Assembly (NCBI GenBank): GCA_023362775.1
Contig: JALMGJ010000013.1
Location: 26,576,274-26,640,273 of the forward strand
Source of the DNA: Charina bottae
Lineage: Eukaryota; Chordata; Lepidosauria; Squamata; Charinaidae
Length of the DNA: 64,000 nucleotides
Reading direction: 5' to 3'
Shown: piece after piece, positions 1-13,148 of the stretch
Layout: the number at the start of each line of letters is the position of its first letter
Position numbering within the stretch: position 1 is the first letter of the stretch
Program-made: the position numbers and the translations under genes
The notes under the pieces: model-generated
What the model was told of the DNA's origin: nothing
What the model saw: the letters and a program-made list of their open reading frames with translations, nothing else
The model's database searches: none

Positions 1-534
1 GCAGGAGCAATAGATATTTTGGAAATACTTTCATAAGCAACCAAAGTTGCTTTTTTCCCCCAATCAAGAAGAATAAATTAAGAGACAAATTTTTAATAGA
101 GCTCTAAATACTATCACCAGCCACTCACACGCTAAAGGGTTTTCCTTGAAGCCCTACTGGAATTCAAGTGAAAGTAATCAAGGTCTGGTTCCTTCTGATG
201 TTATTCTGCCTTGGGCTCGGTTTCAAAACTATATTAAAGTGACAACATGTTGGAAACTAATCTCTCTCTCTTTTTCTCTCATTTCTCAGCTACTTTCCAT
301 CCTTTTTCTCCAGGCAGAACTATTCACACCAGTGTTTCTGAGTCTTTAGTTGTGTTTTTGAGACCTGTTTTGCTCTCACAAGCCGAAGGTTGGAGCTCAG
401 AACACCTTTTAGCAGGTCATTGGAATATTGTGACCACATAAAAAGGGGTCAAGTTGACCCAGTTCATTAACTCCTGTGGATTAAATCCAGATCTTACACA
501 GGGTTAACGGAACTCCACCCTGTCAGTGTGGTTG
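1..534. other. Downstream flank, nothing recognised
   Basis: No gene, repeat family or RNA was recognised here. The short open frames have no recognisable domain. Confidence 0.5.
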
Positions 535-925
535 AATCCAGTCAATTTGACCCCTTTCGCTTATATAGTCCTCCAAGTAAAAGAGATGGAGGGAAAGAGA
601 GGCTGAAAAAAAACACAAGCTTCTCCATCACAGAACTCACCAGAAAGGCCTGGAAGTACAGACTGTCTCTCCCAAACACTGAGTGGCTGCTGAGGCCAAG
701 CCACGCCTATTACTGCCTGCTTGGCCAATGGGAAAGAGCTAGTGATGTCATGAAGCCTTGCCAGTCATCTGGCACAAAGATCATGGCATAGCAAGCACTT
801 TCCTAAGAAACTGGGCGTGGGCTGTAGATTAGCTGAATCACGATGGTTGATCCAATTAAAGCAATTATGTGTTGTCAGAATCATTAATAAGGAGATCTGA
901 CTGGGTTGGGGCTGGCCACGTTGAG
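535..925 (+). repeat. Unclassified dispersed repeat, copy 1
   Basis: This stretch resembles 19750-20065 in the same order along its length. Shared blocks include TAGTCCTCC, CATCACAGAACTCAC, CCACGCCTATTACTGCC versus a diverged counterpart, GGGAGCTAGTGAT-like text and AAGGAGATCTG. The copies are old. I cannot assign a class. Confidence 0.5.
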
Positions 926-1630
926 CAAATTGAGGGAAGAGTATTTTAGAGGGTTTGGGATTTGGGAAGCTATGGGATCTTCTGCAGATGATGCAGGAGT
1001 CCAACGCCTATCGTCTCTAGCCAGTGGCGATTGTAGCTGGGGCTGCCAGGAGTACAGACCATGCATCATCTGGAAGGCCCCAAATTCTCCAGTCCCAGTG
1101 TAACAAATACAGAATTCCTGAAACAGGGCACAGAGGGCTTGTATCTCTGCAGAAGTCATTACATATCTCAGGCAGCTTCCACAAGTACTCGGGCTGTGCT
1201 CATTGAAACATTTGGAGCCAAGGACTGAGTCAGTGATGCCACAATGGCCCACACAACTTTGGTATTGGGCCCCAGCGCACTGGCAAAATGGAAGAGCCGC
1301 TTCGTTTTGGGGTGGTTTCATTCTTCCCTCTTTTTCCCTGTGAGATCAAGTAGATCATTCAACCACGCCTGCTGCAGCAAGGTTGTACAATGCTCCCAGC
1401 CTGCTGAGCGTGGTGAGAGGGCCACAGATCAATGCCTCCTGCAGAGAAACAGCAGGGCAGCTTCCTTGGGACACAGATACGTAGGGCTGAATTGACCAGC
1501 TACTCTCACAGCTGCAGAAGTGGGGCACAACAACCAGCGGCCTTCAGCCAAATACTGGAAGCCATGCAGGGGGCATCCGGAAGGGGGATCAAAAAGGGGG
1601 ATCAACTCTGGAGGCCACATACCCGTGAAC
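926..1630. other. No gene recognised
   Basis: I see no coding sequence or repeat here that I can name. Confidence 0.4.
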
Positions 1631-1843
1631 CAGCGGTTCTCAAACATTTTGGTCTCAGGACCCCTTGACATCCTTAAAAATGATTGAGGACCCCAAAGAG
1701 CTGTGGCTTATGTGGGTTACATCTATCAATACTTACTGTATTAGAAATTAAATCTGAGAAATTTAAAAATATTTATTTATTTGACTTCACGGACCCCCTG
1801 AAAGGGTCTTGGGGACCCCCAGGCCACACTTTGAGAGCCACTG
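1631..1843 (+). mobile_element. Short hAT-like element, family B
   Basis: It runs from CAGCGGTTCTCAAAC to a terminus reading ACTTTGAGAGCCACTG, which is an imperfect inverted repeat. Internal blocks such as GGACCCCTTGACATCC and GAAATTAAATCTGAG match a Charlie-type hAT remnant known from amniotes. The 8-bp flanks (CCGTGAAC/CCCTGAGC) match only in part, so the copy is old. Confidence 0.65.
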
Positions 1844-2700
1844 CCCTGAGCAAAGGTGGTGCCTGGCGCAGACAACAGCCCTACTGGTCAGGATGCGGGG
1901 AGCCCAGCACAGTTGAAGGGACCCAGCGTGTGGGATGGTGGTTCTAGAATGATCTTCTGCCCAGTTAATGGGACGAGGGAGGGTGCGAGAAGGGGCGAAA
2001 TGATGAACCCTAGATGTCTTTTCCTTGCTTGACACCCTGCCCCGCCCCAGCTCCATTAGTAAAAATGGGTTAAGAGATTGTTGTGAAATGTAAAGAAAAA
2101 ACGACAACGGAAGACGGAAGAGATGCCGTGAATGGACATTTATCATGACAGAAATGAGTTAATAGTATTAGCACTAAAAAAAATGCTGACTCCACCAAGC
2201 ACAAAATCAATACACAACTTTACACTAAAACACACAAACCTACCAAGACATTCAGAATTTTTTTTCTTTTTTGCTATGTAGCCAGGACGATGGAATTGGT
2301 TACTTAGTTGCTCCTTTTTTTCCTTTTTTTTTTAAACAATAAAAACATTTTCAACCATACCCCCTTCTTGGTTGTGCCACTCCCTTTGACACCACCCCAC
2401 AAGAATAAATAAGACTGCTGTTAAAAGGAGAGGTTGGATGGAGAACAGAAATCCAGAATGATTTGCAGACAAGTTTGCATAAAAGGAATTGGAGGTTTGT
2501 GCATCCGTAATGAACAGCTGTCACTGGTCTTCTTCAGGTAGGAATGCTGGGTCCTTGAACCCTCGCCTGTCTTGGCCGGCCTTCCCAAATTGGCAACCTC
2601 ACAGGTGTTGGGCTACAAGGACCGTCAGACGGAGGTTGACCCAGGATGGGGGGAACTGAACGCCAACCCACCTGGAGGAGACCAGGATGGGGAAACCTGT
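1844..2700. other. No gene recognised
   Basis: The stretch has a T-rich/A-rich part at 2160-2340 and no supported feature. Confidence 0.4.
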
Positions 2701-2705
2701 CCCCA

Positions 2706-2826
2706 GGGGTGTCTGCAAGGCATGGTCAAAAAAGTCAAGACGATGGCCACGACTGTGTCATTGAAGCTCTGCAGAGCTTTGATCACACCACCGTGGCCAC
2801 CATCTTGGCTTGTGTTGACCGTATTT
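2706..2826. mobile_element. Hairpin element (family D), right end truncated
   Basis: The left half GGTCAAAAAAGTCAAGACGATGG faces a complementary right half CCACCATCTTGGCTTGTGTTGACC. The same ends recur at 39154-39328, 52173-52286 and 58240-58400, which indicates a small inverted-repeat transposon family. The transposon class is not assigned. Confidence 0.55.
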
Positions 2827-2988
2827 AAGGCTGGGCAGTTGGAGTCCTGCAAGTTTTCCCTGTGGTTTTAACTGGAGAGGTATCAGATCCTGGGTGTGTT
2901 ACATGTGGAAAGCATCTGCAGGGCAGCCTCCAGACTTGAGACTCCCTAAGATACTGACTAAGAAGGTAAGAGACATGTTGCTCTAAAG

Positions 2989-3123
2989 CAGCGTTTCTCA
3001 ACCCTGGCCACTTTAAGATGTGCGGACTTCAACTCCCAGAATTCCCCAGACAGCATAACTGGCTGGGGGATTCTGGGAGTTGAAGTCCGCACATCTTAAA
3101 GTGGCCAGGGTTGAGAAACACTG
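2989..3123. mobile_element. hAT-type hairpin MITE, family A
   Basis: Near-perfect inverted halves run from CAGCGTTTCTCAACC to GGTTGAGAAACACTG. The inner arms carry GACTTCAACTCCCAGAATTC. The left flank is CTCTAAAG; the right flank is not a clear duplicate. Confidence 0.8.
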
Positions 3124-6100
3124 CCCCAATGGCATGAAACGGAGAGCTTTCGATTACTAAAGTCGAGGAAACATGGCTATCCAAGAACAGCAGAACTTGA
3201 ATCATGCAAAATTAAATGTTCTGATTCCTAGTTCTACTTTTCCTGGTTCTATGCATCCTAGGAAAAGAATGAAGGGACGCACCTCACTACTCAAATTGGA
3301 AAGTTCCCGATGGGATTGGCATCCACCCAGACGGTTGCGCTCTTTCCATTCCAACCAGTCCCCAGCAGCTGCCCCATAGCTCCAACCTTCCCCCATTTCT
3401 CCAGCAAGTCCAATATGGCTTGGACTGCAAAGAAGAAACGAACAGGGCAGATCCCCACTCCCACCCCCAATCACAGGCTCATCCTTCTCTTTTACTGCAA
3501 CTTTTCAGTAATAAGTTGGGTTGGTTTAACATGTGAACGATGCCACATCATCCATACAGGTTAACGGAAGATTCGTTTGGAGAATCTTGAAATTCCTCCT
3601 GCGGATTGTGTCCCATTAGGGGCAAAGTGCCTTACATGTTTGAGTGTGTGTGTTTGTATGTATCCTTTTCTCAGACGTGCACAATGAAAGGTAAGCTTTA
3701 TTTTCTTTTTCCTGTGTGGCAGGATTTAAAGGTAACAATATCATTTCCCCTCACAATGGAAGCGGTACCATCCAAGAAAATCTATTATCACTTCTGATTG
3801 CATTAGTGAACAAGAGTAATAGAGGACTATTCCCATGTCTTAATTTCTCTGCAACTTTTTATGGGCATTAAATTAATGGACCTGTTTTCCTTCTCAAACC
3901 TCCAGTTCTTTTATGCATGGCTGTGCCTCTGATGTTTGAGAACACAAAAAATAAAAAAAAATAAAAAAATTAATGGTCTCCCTTCTACCCCTGTCTTCCC
4001 CTCCCTCCACAAACATGTTTAAAACAGAAACCAAGCATTTACAATGAAGCAATGGTGGAGAAACGTTTTTCTTTTTTCTTCACATTTAAAAGGGAAAAAA
4101 ATGTGACATCAAATCCCCTCATCGAATAGTCTAAATCGTAAGACTTTGACAGTCTCTTGCATTTTTTTTCCTTTTCCTAATATTTATATATATATAATTT
4201 TGAAATGTTTTTGTTTGTTTTTGTAATATGGAAGATGAGGAAGAATTCCAAAAAACACAGGTTTGATGAACACAGAAGGAGGGAGGTTAAAAAGTTCAAA
4301 ATGATGGAAGGGTGGAGTTCAGAAGTTCAGAAGACGGGTTGGAACAAGATGACGGTCCCCAGCAGCGAGAGAATTCGAGATGGAATCCCCAAATTCAGAT
4401 GAAGCAAAAGTTGACTTTTAAAAACAAACAAACAAACTTTGGAAAGATGAAAGGCTGTATCCCCCGAAAAAACAACACGCTAGAAATGTTCTTGATGCTG
4501 AGAAAGATGAAGGTGGATTTGGAAAAAGCGGTCCGGAGGTAGCCAGCTATTGTATAAATAGTCCCACGCTGTTTTAGATAAGTTTTTTTTAAATAATATA
4601 TATATACTTATATATATATTTATATAGAGAACTTTGTGGTGTGCGGACGTGTCAAAATGCTGAATGGAAAAAGATGCTCCAGATAATGAGTGTGTCCTGA
4701 CACAAATTAACAAAAAAATAATAAAAGCGGCTTTTAAGGAAAGGGGCAGCAGAGAAAAATGAAGGCTTGGCACTCAAAACTGGGATGTTGACACAGTGGT
4801 GGTGAGGAATTTCGCCTGACACACTCGCGTTCAACTGGGTTGTGGGCTGTCCCCCACCGTTGGGACCCTTGTTGGGGAAGGGCCCCCTCACCCCATGGCT
4901 TTCCCTTTCCACCTGCCACCAAACCACTGATTTGATCACAACTACCTGGAAATTAAGAAAGAAAGAAGAAAAGGAACTAACAACAGTGATATGATAAATG
5001 CAAGAGAAACAGTAAGTGGAGAGGAAATGAGAACGAGACCTCGCTACCTGAGGTTCTGCTGCAGGGCGAAGGGGACCTGTGAGCTACAAAGCTGCATCTT
5101 GGTCCTTCAGGATTTGAATTTATGGAGAGGAAATTCTCCCTTGTCCGCGGCAGACCCTCTTTCTGCCTCACCTTCAAAGCTTGGGTTCAGAAGCACCAAG
5201 TACTGTATGTTGTCCCCTACTCCAGTTTGGCAGGAGGCAGTAGCTGGGAGTAACTCGGAGAGCGAATCCAAACAGGACCGGAAACACCGGATCCTCCCTT
5301 TAGGCCAAGAAGGGGCAGCGTCGCACAAGTCCAGCCGAGCCACCTCCACGGCCGCCTTTTCCCAAAATTTGTCCTTACGGATTTCAGGAAAAAAATCTGG
5401 CTCATATTTGGCACATTAAAAGCTCAAAAGTCCACACGTGTTTCACCACTGCTTTGCTCAAGCAACAATGTCTCTCGGCACACGAAGAGGGGAGGGGGCC
5501 AACGCATCCAGGAAGGGCTGCTCTAGGCATTTGCCAAAAGGGAGGGAGGGAGGGGAAAGAGAAATGGGAGGTGCCAGGTCCTGGCAATGGAATCTGGCCA
5601 AGAGAGGCGGCCAGTGGGAATGGGCATTTCAATTGCCAAAATTCACCATCCCTGGCAATGATTTTCTCCGCGTGCCTCTTGGGCATCCAACCCATACCAT
5701 GACCGAAGGGTTGAACCGGGACAAAACCTTTTCTCCAGTGGATCAGAGTTAAGGGGAGCCGGGACAAAGGCAGGACCAATCCCCCCTTGAGATCCGTCAC
5801 ATGTCACATCCCAGCGTGGAAAACAGCCAACCAATGCGAAATACGGCCCCATTGGGCTTACTCACAGCAGCACTGCTAACCATACTTAACTCAGAAATAG
5901 GTCCCATGGAAATCAGTGGGTCCTAATTCTGGGGAAACAGGGTTAGGACTGAGACGTAACACCCTTGGAGTCGGGGAGGACTCTAGCAGGATTAAGCTAA
6001 AATCCCGTGGCTAGACCGGGCCTCTTGGATGTCCAGAGAGGCACGTTTTCCTATCCAAAACAACAGTTTGCTGGAGGAAGAATAGTAAACATTTTCTAGA

Positions 6101-6166
6101 GCTCAAAAAATGCTGGGTCTCAATCCACCCCTTAGGATTTACTTAAAATGGTCTTTCCACCCGGCC

Positions 6167-6205
6167 CTCCTCTCCTCTCCTCTCCTCTCCTCTCCTCTCC
6201 TCTCC
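6167..6205 (+). repeat. (TCTCC)n pentanucleotide microsatellite
   Basis: About eight TCTCC units lie within the probable NOVA2 3' UTR; the transcript strand carries GGAGA. Confidence 0.9.
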
Positions 6206-7509
6206 AAAACCAGCATATGCCTGAGTAATAGACGTTTCTATCAAAGCAAGGTTAGGCTCAGCAGATGCAGGAAACCCCTCTTTGCTCTTAAAAAGCATGG
6301 CATTTTATCAGATTTGGAGTTTCATTTCGTTTTTTAAAAACCCAATGAAAAGAACACAAACATCGTTTCACTAAGCAGATTCACACTTCCCAAAAGGAGT
6401 CAGTATACAATCGCACCCCTAGGATTGTGGTGAAAAATATTTAGGAATCATGCCTCTAACCAACCAGAAATTAGCATCAAGATAGCCCCAGAGATTCCTA
6501 AACAGAAAGTCCCCAAAGGTCTCTCTTTTTATAGAAAAAAAATTATATGTATATATATATATATATTTAATTATATTTATATATTTAAAAGTTACTAAGG
6601 ATCCAGATTTCAGATCCACTAACTACACTTAATTTTTTTTAAAAAAACATTTGTCTTTAAATATTAAAATGCCCCTAGCCTCCCCCAACAATTTTCCTCT
6701 CTTAATTTTCATTTTAAAAGCTGCATGTTCCCTATAAATAATAGTTTGGCACTTCAAAAATGGGGGGAAAAGTGCGTCTTTTTAAACAGGATATGTCAGT
6801 AATATTTCCAAAGTGGAGTTGTTCTTCAGAGAAGGTATTCTACAGTGATCACTCCAAAGTGCAGCAGACCAGAATGGTCTTTCAGTGGTCCCAAATGCTT
6901 AGTCACTTACAACAACAACAACAACAAGTCACAGGGAAATAATTGTGTGGACTGGAATGAGGAGAGTTAAAAGAAGGAGAGGCGAGGAAATAAACCACAA
7001 GGTTCTCCAGCAGAAGCAGTTTTGTAGAATCCTCTTTCATCCAATTAAACGTACACGTGGACTGTCTCCCCAGGCTGATATGGCAGCAGGGTTTGGGGAG
7101 GGAAGGAGAATGAATTAGACCCAGGAAACTGCTAAAGTGGCTGGATTCACACAACATGCTAGTCTAGCTCGAAATCGGGTGATGATTTATGAATCAAAGT
7201 GTAGGGAAACCTGAGTATGAGTTGTGAACCAGATCATTGTGTTAAATCTAATATAGTTTGCTCAGGTGAACACAGCAACTCTGTTTTGTTAACCCAAGTT
7301 TTGGGTTAGAATGTTGTGTCAACCCAGCCAGGATGTTTCAGTTGGAGAAGGCAACTTGGCACAGAAAGGACTTAAAAACTCTCAGCAAGGGGCAAATTCA
7401 GTGGGCCAAAATGATTCTGACAGGTAAGGAAATCCAGGCCTTCAAAGCTGCCATTTCTGCTTTCTTGGAGAGGAAGGGAGAGAAACATTACTGTCTGGAT
7501 CCTTCAAAG

Positions 7510-7597
7510 CAGTGTTTCTCAACTTCAGCAACTTTAAGATGGGTGGACTTCAACTCCCAGAATTCTCCAGCCAAGTTGCTGAAGTTGAGAAACACTG
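7510..7597. mobile_element. hAT-type hairpin MITE, family A (short)
   Basis: The element runs CAGTGTTTCTCAACTTCAGC ... GAAGTTGAGAAACACTG. Flanks CTTCAAAG/CTTTAAAC match at six of eight bases. Confidence 0.8.
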
Positions 7598-10123
7598 CTT
7601 TAAACTGAAGGTGATACAGAATGAAATTGACACTCTATCACTGAATGAGGCGCTCATCTTATAGCAGATTGGCAACTTTTTCCAACAGCTCAGAAAAGGC
7701 GCACGTGTTTAACTTTCTGGGCTCTGCTTCCCAAAGGCCAGAATTTTTTTAAAATACAGTTGGCCATTCTGTCATAGATTAAAGGGATATTTTGCCCCAA
7801 ATGCTTCAAGCCTGGACACAGGGCTAAAGAGCCAGGGATCTTAGCTTCTGCTGGTTCCAGAAATGGAAGAAATAAAACATGCTGCGGAAGATGTTTTTGC
7901 GATTCAAAGTACCAACGGCAGGGAGGTGGGTTGGAGAAACTGGTGTTGAATCACCTTCAGAAGTGCTTTACCGCCCAATCGTAGGACATAGGAAGAAAAT
8001 GCTCCCCTTTAAATCCACTAATATAATAGAAAAATAAAACCAGAATTCTAAAGGATCTGATCTCTTTTCTGTTTTCGAGCCCATCCTACTCTGAAAGCCT
8101 GGGAAAGGAGCAGAGATTCTGCTACGGCGTTGGTTTTTCTGCCATGAAATTGCAGAAGCAAAATCCCCTAATCTCACATTCTGTTTTTTAAGGGGGAGGC
8201 TGCTTTCGGATACAGAGCCTCAAAAACCTGCTTTTGCGATCTGAGTGACTGAGTGGCCGACCAAAGCGGTCTAAGGGATGAATCCTGGCCTCTCCTCCCT
8301 TTGACAACAATCAGTTTTGCAGAAATACACAAAACGAGAGACACGAAGCAAATGGGCTCCACAATTCGATGCAGAATGCCAGTCTCCTTCCTGCAGAATC
8401 CTTGTTTCCTCGGCACAGGATTTTGATACTGAGATGCGCCCAGCCACACAAGCTCCAGAGGGAGAAACAGCAGAGACCACAGCCTTGGAAGATACTGTCA
8501 AAATATCTGCAGGATTTTTTAGGGGGGGAAGGAGGCAAGGGGAATGCCATCCCCTTTTGCCTTAAACACTGGCCATATTTAAAAAGACGCAGACAGTTTG
8601 GCACAAAATCTTTTTCGTATTTTCCTTCTCCCCTCACCCCAACCCCAACCCCAAGGAAAGCACGATATGCAATGCACCTGCAAAACGAACGGCAACCGTA
8701 TTTTGTTCATTGCAAAAACAAAAGAAAAGAAGAATCGGGAGATCCAGAATCTCAGCCAGTGGAAATGCAGGCTTTTAACTGCCTGCAAGATGTCACTAAC
8801 TGCAAACCTTTGTAGATAAAATGCTGATTGCAGTCATTCTTACTCCATAAAATCAGTGCAAGATGCTATAGAGATATTGCTTCCTTAAAAAAAAACAACA
8901 CATTAATAGTATATAAGTTTCACATTTGAGTTTTGTTCGCTAGTGGTTTTTAGAGTCTTACGACCCTCCCTTCAGCCTAAGAAGGAAAACAGACACATGC
9001 TACTATCTAAGAAGAGATTAATTCCCCACCCATTATACACCCCAACCCCCACCACCCCCAACCAGAGCATTGGCCTAATGCTAAGCCAGCCTGCCGGTTG
9101 ATCCAGCTCTCCTAAGAGCTTAGAGAAGGATGGACAATGTGCTCAGGCCTTTCCCTGCAGCCCCAAACCGCCACCTGATGCTTCAGAGGGTGTGTGAAAG
9201 GAACTGTTTCCCTCTGAGAGTCATTAAGATATTGCCGAAAGTCCACAGCTTAGTGCTGAAGAGGGGAAGGGAGGAAGAGGGTTTATGCAGCATAGAAAAA
9301 TCTGTGCCGAAGGGCGGGGCAAGGGCCTTGCAAAGCCATCAGGAGAACCAATTGGGTGGAGACCTTCTCTCTTAGTTACTTTTCCAGCTTCTTCGGGTCT
9401 CAAGTCTTGAGAAGAACGCCAACTGCGCCAGCCAGCAGCTTCTCTCCTTTGAATATTTGGGCTCTTCCCAGCGGGATTTCTCCTCCAAGCTTAGCTGCTG
9501 TCAAGAAATATCATGCTGCCAACTCCATTTAATTTCAAACAAGCCTATCTAAGCAAACACAATGCCCGTGAAGACATCCACCGGCCACATCACCCTATCT
9601 TGCCATGGCCCTAAGGGCTGCAAGGGTGCGCACAGGGACCCTTGCGTGTGCAACCCAACAAGAAGTACTATTACCATGCTCCCAAAGACTGTCTGGTACA
9701 CCTCGTGGGATGTTGGGTGAAGAGGTAGACTTTTACTTCACATCTGAGGCCCCTTACAGAATGGTGAAAGCAGGACGTGTCACCCCACCAGAAAAGTCAA
9801 CAAGGTGAGGTCCCCACTCAAGCTAACTTTCCAGCAACTTTTTAATAACCATCACCATCACTGTAAGAAACAAAGAAGCAGTGAGCTACCACCAACCAAG
9901 GCTTGACACTGCAATATGATGCTGTTGATTTGTTCAGCCTTCCGGCAAGCTCCAGACTCTAATAATCCTTGGAGGGAGACAGCAGAATCAAGAGACAGAA
10001 GCTGAGCCGAGCCTCTTGTTAAAATGCTGGCAACCTTCAAAAGCAGAGAAGCCCGCCAGCTCTCTACAATGTAGAAAAAGTTGCAAGCCTGATATGTAAA
10101 CATTGCAGGGAGATACCCTGTTT

Positions 10124-10146
10124 TTATTTATTTATTTATTTATTTG
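10124..10146 (-). repeat. TTTA tandem repeat, likely reversed LINE tail
   Basis: About five TTTA units are followed on the plus strand by text like a reversed LINE 3' end. It also supplies AATAAA hexamers on the NOVA2 strand. Confidence 0.5.
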
Positions 10147-11989
10147 TTCATCCATTTCACCCTTTTAAGGGTGGGAGAAGGAGAGGAGGAGATAAAACCG
10201 CAGTCATCCCGCCACAGCGAACGAAACAGAGAGAAGAAAAGATGAGACAGAAAGAGATGCAGCGTCCTGTGCTTTGACTACGAAACGGAAAGCCGCCACA
10301 AGGGTGGTGGGACCTACCTCTCCATGTGGCCTTCGTGGCTACCCGAATGATGCCACGTTTACACTGGGAACAGGAAGCCCTGATCAAGCCGGACTCTTTA
10401 AAAAGGACTACGCTATGACCAGAACACCCTCCCTGGGGACATTCGTGAGTGAAGGTGGCAGGGCAGGAGTAAAGGCCATCTCACCACGGTGGGTTAGTAA
10501 TACTGCTGGTTCATACCAGAGGGTGAAAAGACAGAGAGGAAGAAAGTCAGGAAGAAAACTCAATTGGTCAGGGGCTTGAAGAGAAGCTCAACCGCTCCCA
10601 ATACTGATAATGGCAGGAGACGGCCACTTGATTTGGCTTTGTGAACGGGACTGAAGGAAGTCGTGGTGCAACTTCCAGTCGTTCACGGGGTGCCCCTGAC
10701 CGGACCCGTGGGAAAACAGGAGCTTTCACCACCAAGTTGTTCCTTCCAGGTTTGCCCCTGGATGATACTAAGAGTTGGGACTTGTAGCTAAAATCTGGGG
10801 TCGATTTGGCTGTTCCTTTTGGCCTTTAAGAGAAGAGCCTTGCCAGATTCAGACGGCATCCTCTGAAAAATAAATGAAGAGCTTTCTTCCTGCCATCAAA
10901 ACACAGTGGGATGTGAGGGCAGAGGGGACGCAGCTAATCTGGGAAGGAAGACACCACAAATAGTAGGTGGACCACAGGAAGGAGAAGGTCTCCACACCTT
11001 GAAGCCAAAGACTGTGACGGGAATCGGACTTCAGTCACACAAGGAGGACCCTACCGCCTCGCTCTTGGGCGCGTGTTGCATCTCAGGAGGCTTGATGTTT
11101 CTTTGCAATGCTGGAAACCCATCCCAAAACATAGGAAGAGTGACCACACAAACTCTGGGCCAGGTTCCCAGCAAGTCAGGACACACCTATCACAAAAGTT
11201 CTCGGTGTCGATACGTGGCTCCAGTTCTCTGCCCCTGGTTCAAACTCCTCCTTCAGTCTAACACAGGAAACAGGCCTTATCTGCAAACCTTTTATCTAAG
11301 TACCTCATTTTATTTCTTTTGATTACCAGGGCTGGGAAATGGAGAAAAAAGGACACACATTTTCCCCAATAATAATAATAATGTGCATTAAATAATAGTT
11401 GTTTTTTTTTAAAGCCAACTGAACAAGGTCATTTCCCCATTGCGGAGTCAGTCTAGTCCAAGCTCTCCTCCTCCACCTCATCTTAGTTTATAATGAACTA
11501 TACTACTTATAAGTACAAACCCAATGCCTTGTTTCACTACAAGAGATAAGGAGGGAATATCACCACAGGAATTATGCCATGATTTCAGTCCAAATCTACT
11601 TCCTTCCCCATTTTATTTCAAAACCCAATCGGATCACCTACGCGTGATAAAGGCTCTGGGCCGACACGAAGAAGGGCATGTATAACCCACCGAGAAATTC
11701 AGAAGTTGATCTACACTCTCAGGAGGGAGGAAAGAAACTTTAAGAGGCGGCCCTTTCTCCATCCGGATTTGTTAAGGAAATCAGAAAGAAAGAGGGAAAG
11801 AAAGAGGACTGTTTTCTTAAAAAAATTTTTTTTTCTATTAAAATCCATCAACTGAAAAAAGAAAAGAAAAGAAAATGTTGCCATATATATATAGATATAT
11901 ATACACAATCAGGCCACACCATCGGTGAAATAAAGTTCCGGCAGAACATACGCTGGGCTGCTTCCCAACCAGAGGGGTCTGTATGAGTG

Positions 11990-12025
11990 TTTGTGTGTGT
12001 GTGTGTGTGTATGCGTGTGTGTGTG
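11990..12025 (+). repeat. (GT)n dinucleotide repeat near the NOVA2 stop
   Basis: An interrupted GT tract lies about 115-150 nt past the NOVA2 stop codon and appears as CA repeats in the transcript. Confidence 0.8.
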
Positions 12026-12137
12026 AAACAGAGAGATGGACACTGGGCAGGGGCCGGTGTCATGGAGGTTACAATTTTAATGCTTAAAGGACTGATTTGA
12101 ATCTACTCCTTCCCCCAGCCTTCTCTTCAGCCTTCTC

Positions 12138-13148
12138 CTAACCCACTTTCTGTGGGTTGGTGGCACGGACTCCTTGCTCGTATGTTACTCGCTGGCTGAT
12201 TAGATACTGCGCGGCTTGTGTGGCGGCCGGAGTGCCAGTGATGGTGACTTTACGGTTCCTGGTACCTGGAATAAACTCCCCCTTTTTGGAAATCTGGATG
12301 CGGGCCCCCGTCAGCTCTTGATACTCGACCAACGTCTTGCCGCCTTTCCCCAAAATGGCACCCACTAGGTTTTCCGGCACGGCAATTTCCACCATATCTT
12401 TGGTGCTTTCCACAAGCTTCTCCGTGGTTAGGAAAGAGCTGGCCACCAGCGGGGAGGCTGTCCCCAAGTAGCCGTTGGCTGCCCCAGTGGCTGCAGCTAA
12501 CGAGCCCAAGGTGAAGGCGCCCACGGCACCAGCGGGGGCGGTGGTACTAGTAGATGCTTCGTTGGCATACGAAGCTAAGAGGTTAGCAGCAGCAGCTGCC
12601 GCTGGATTTGCCCCGGCTGCCACGGCTGCCAGCACCCCAGAGGCGGCAGCAGAATTGAGGCCGAGACCCAAGGAATTGGTGTTGTATCCGTAACTCGCTA
12701 AGGTGTTGAGAGCCGTGCTGATGGCCAAGAGGTCACTGCCGGAGAAACCAGGCAGGGCAGCCGGGAAGGCTCCGACTCCAGCAAGGCTGGTGTGGCCCAG
12801 CAGGCCCGAAGCGGTGGCGGCGGCAGCGGGTAGAACGTCTGTGGAGTTGGCGTAGGGAGATCCAGTCGGGTTAGAGTTGGCCACAGGGCCCGTAATGTTG
12901 GCATAGCTGATGTTGAGGCAGCTGCTGCTCTGCGGGTCCTCCTGGATCTTCTGGACAATGATGTCGACGGCTTTGTGGATCTGCTCGGGTTCCCCGCTGA
13001 TGGTCACCACGCGCTCTTGGAGGTTGATGCCTTCGGGTTTCTGGCTCAGCTGTACCCAAGCGCCAGACTGCTCCATGATGGCTTTGACGGTGGCACCCCC
13101 TTTGCCAATAATCAGCCCAGCTGTGCTGTTTGGAACAATCACCTTGGC
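12138..13148 (-). CDS. NOVA2: NOVA2 coding exon 4 (last): KH2, Ala-rich linker, KH3
   Basis: This exon encodes residues 180-515 of a 515-residue neuronal RNA-binding splicing regulator. NOVA proteins bind YCAY clusters in pre-mRNA through KH domains, mainly in neuronal nuclei. On the minus strand the exon follows an acceptor reading CCCAAAATGCAG and begins in phase 0 with Ala-Lys-Val. KH2 spans about residues 180-250 with its GKGG loop at 194-197. An alanine-rich linker follows (about 250-425). KH3 spans 430-515 with GKGG at 446-449, and the protein ends in NPQKVG then a stop. The linker text [19 protein letters not shown] and the KPEG variant in KH2 point to NOVA2 rather than NOVA1. The complete CDS is the join of 47682-47907, 27811-27954, 16935-17101 and this exon; all phases agree. 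The human protein is slightly shorter (about 492 residues, from memory). No frameshift is seen. Confidence 0.97.
   Translation of the reverse strand, partial: AKVIVPNSTAGLIIGKGGATVKAIMEQSGAWVQLSQKPEGINLQERVVTISGEPEQIHKAVDIIVQKIQEDPQSSSCLNISYANITGPVANSNPTGSPYANSTDVLPAAAATASGLLGHTSLAGVGAFPAALPGFSGSDLLAISTALNTLASYGYNTNSLGLGLNSAAASGVLAAVAAGANPAAAAAANLLASYANEASTSTTAPAGAVGAFTLGSLAAATGAANGYLGTASPLVASSFLTTEKLVESTKDMVEIAVPENLVGAILGKGGKTLVEYQELTGARIQISKKGEFIPGTRNRKVTITGTPAATQAAQYLISQRVTYEQGVRATNPQKVG

Larger units (their letters stand above)
3698..12137 (-). other. NOVA2: Probable NOVA2 3' UTR (extent uncertain)
   Basis: About 8.4 kb downstream of the NOVA2 stop holds no recognisable coding sequence, few transposons (a short hAT MITE at 7510-7597 and a reversed LINE tail near 10124) and AU-rich stretches, as expected of a long neuronal 3' UTR. 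A dinucleotide tract at about 11990-12025 reads as CA repeats in the transcript. AATAAA hexamers on the minus strand occur near 11612, 11308, within the TTTA repeat at 10124-10146, and at 3698-3703. I take the last as the most distal plausible end, but no downstream element settles this. Length by analogy with mammalian NOVA2 is an inference. Confidence 0.4.

Noticed and set aside
12475..12958. Alternative frames over the alanine-rich part of NOVA2 exon 4
   Set aside because: They are shadows caused by repeated GCN alanine codons.
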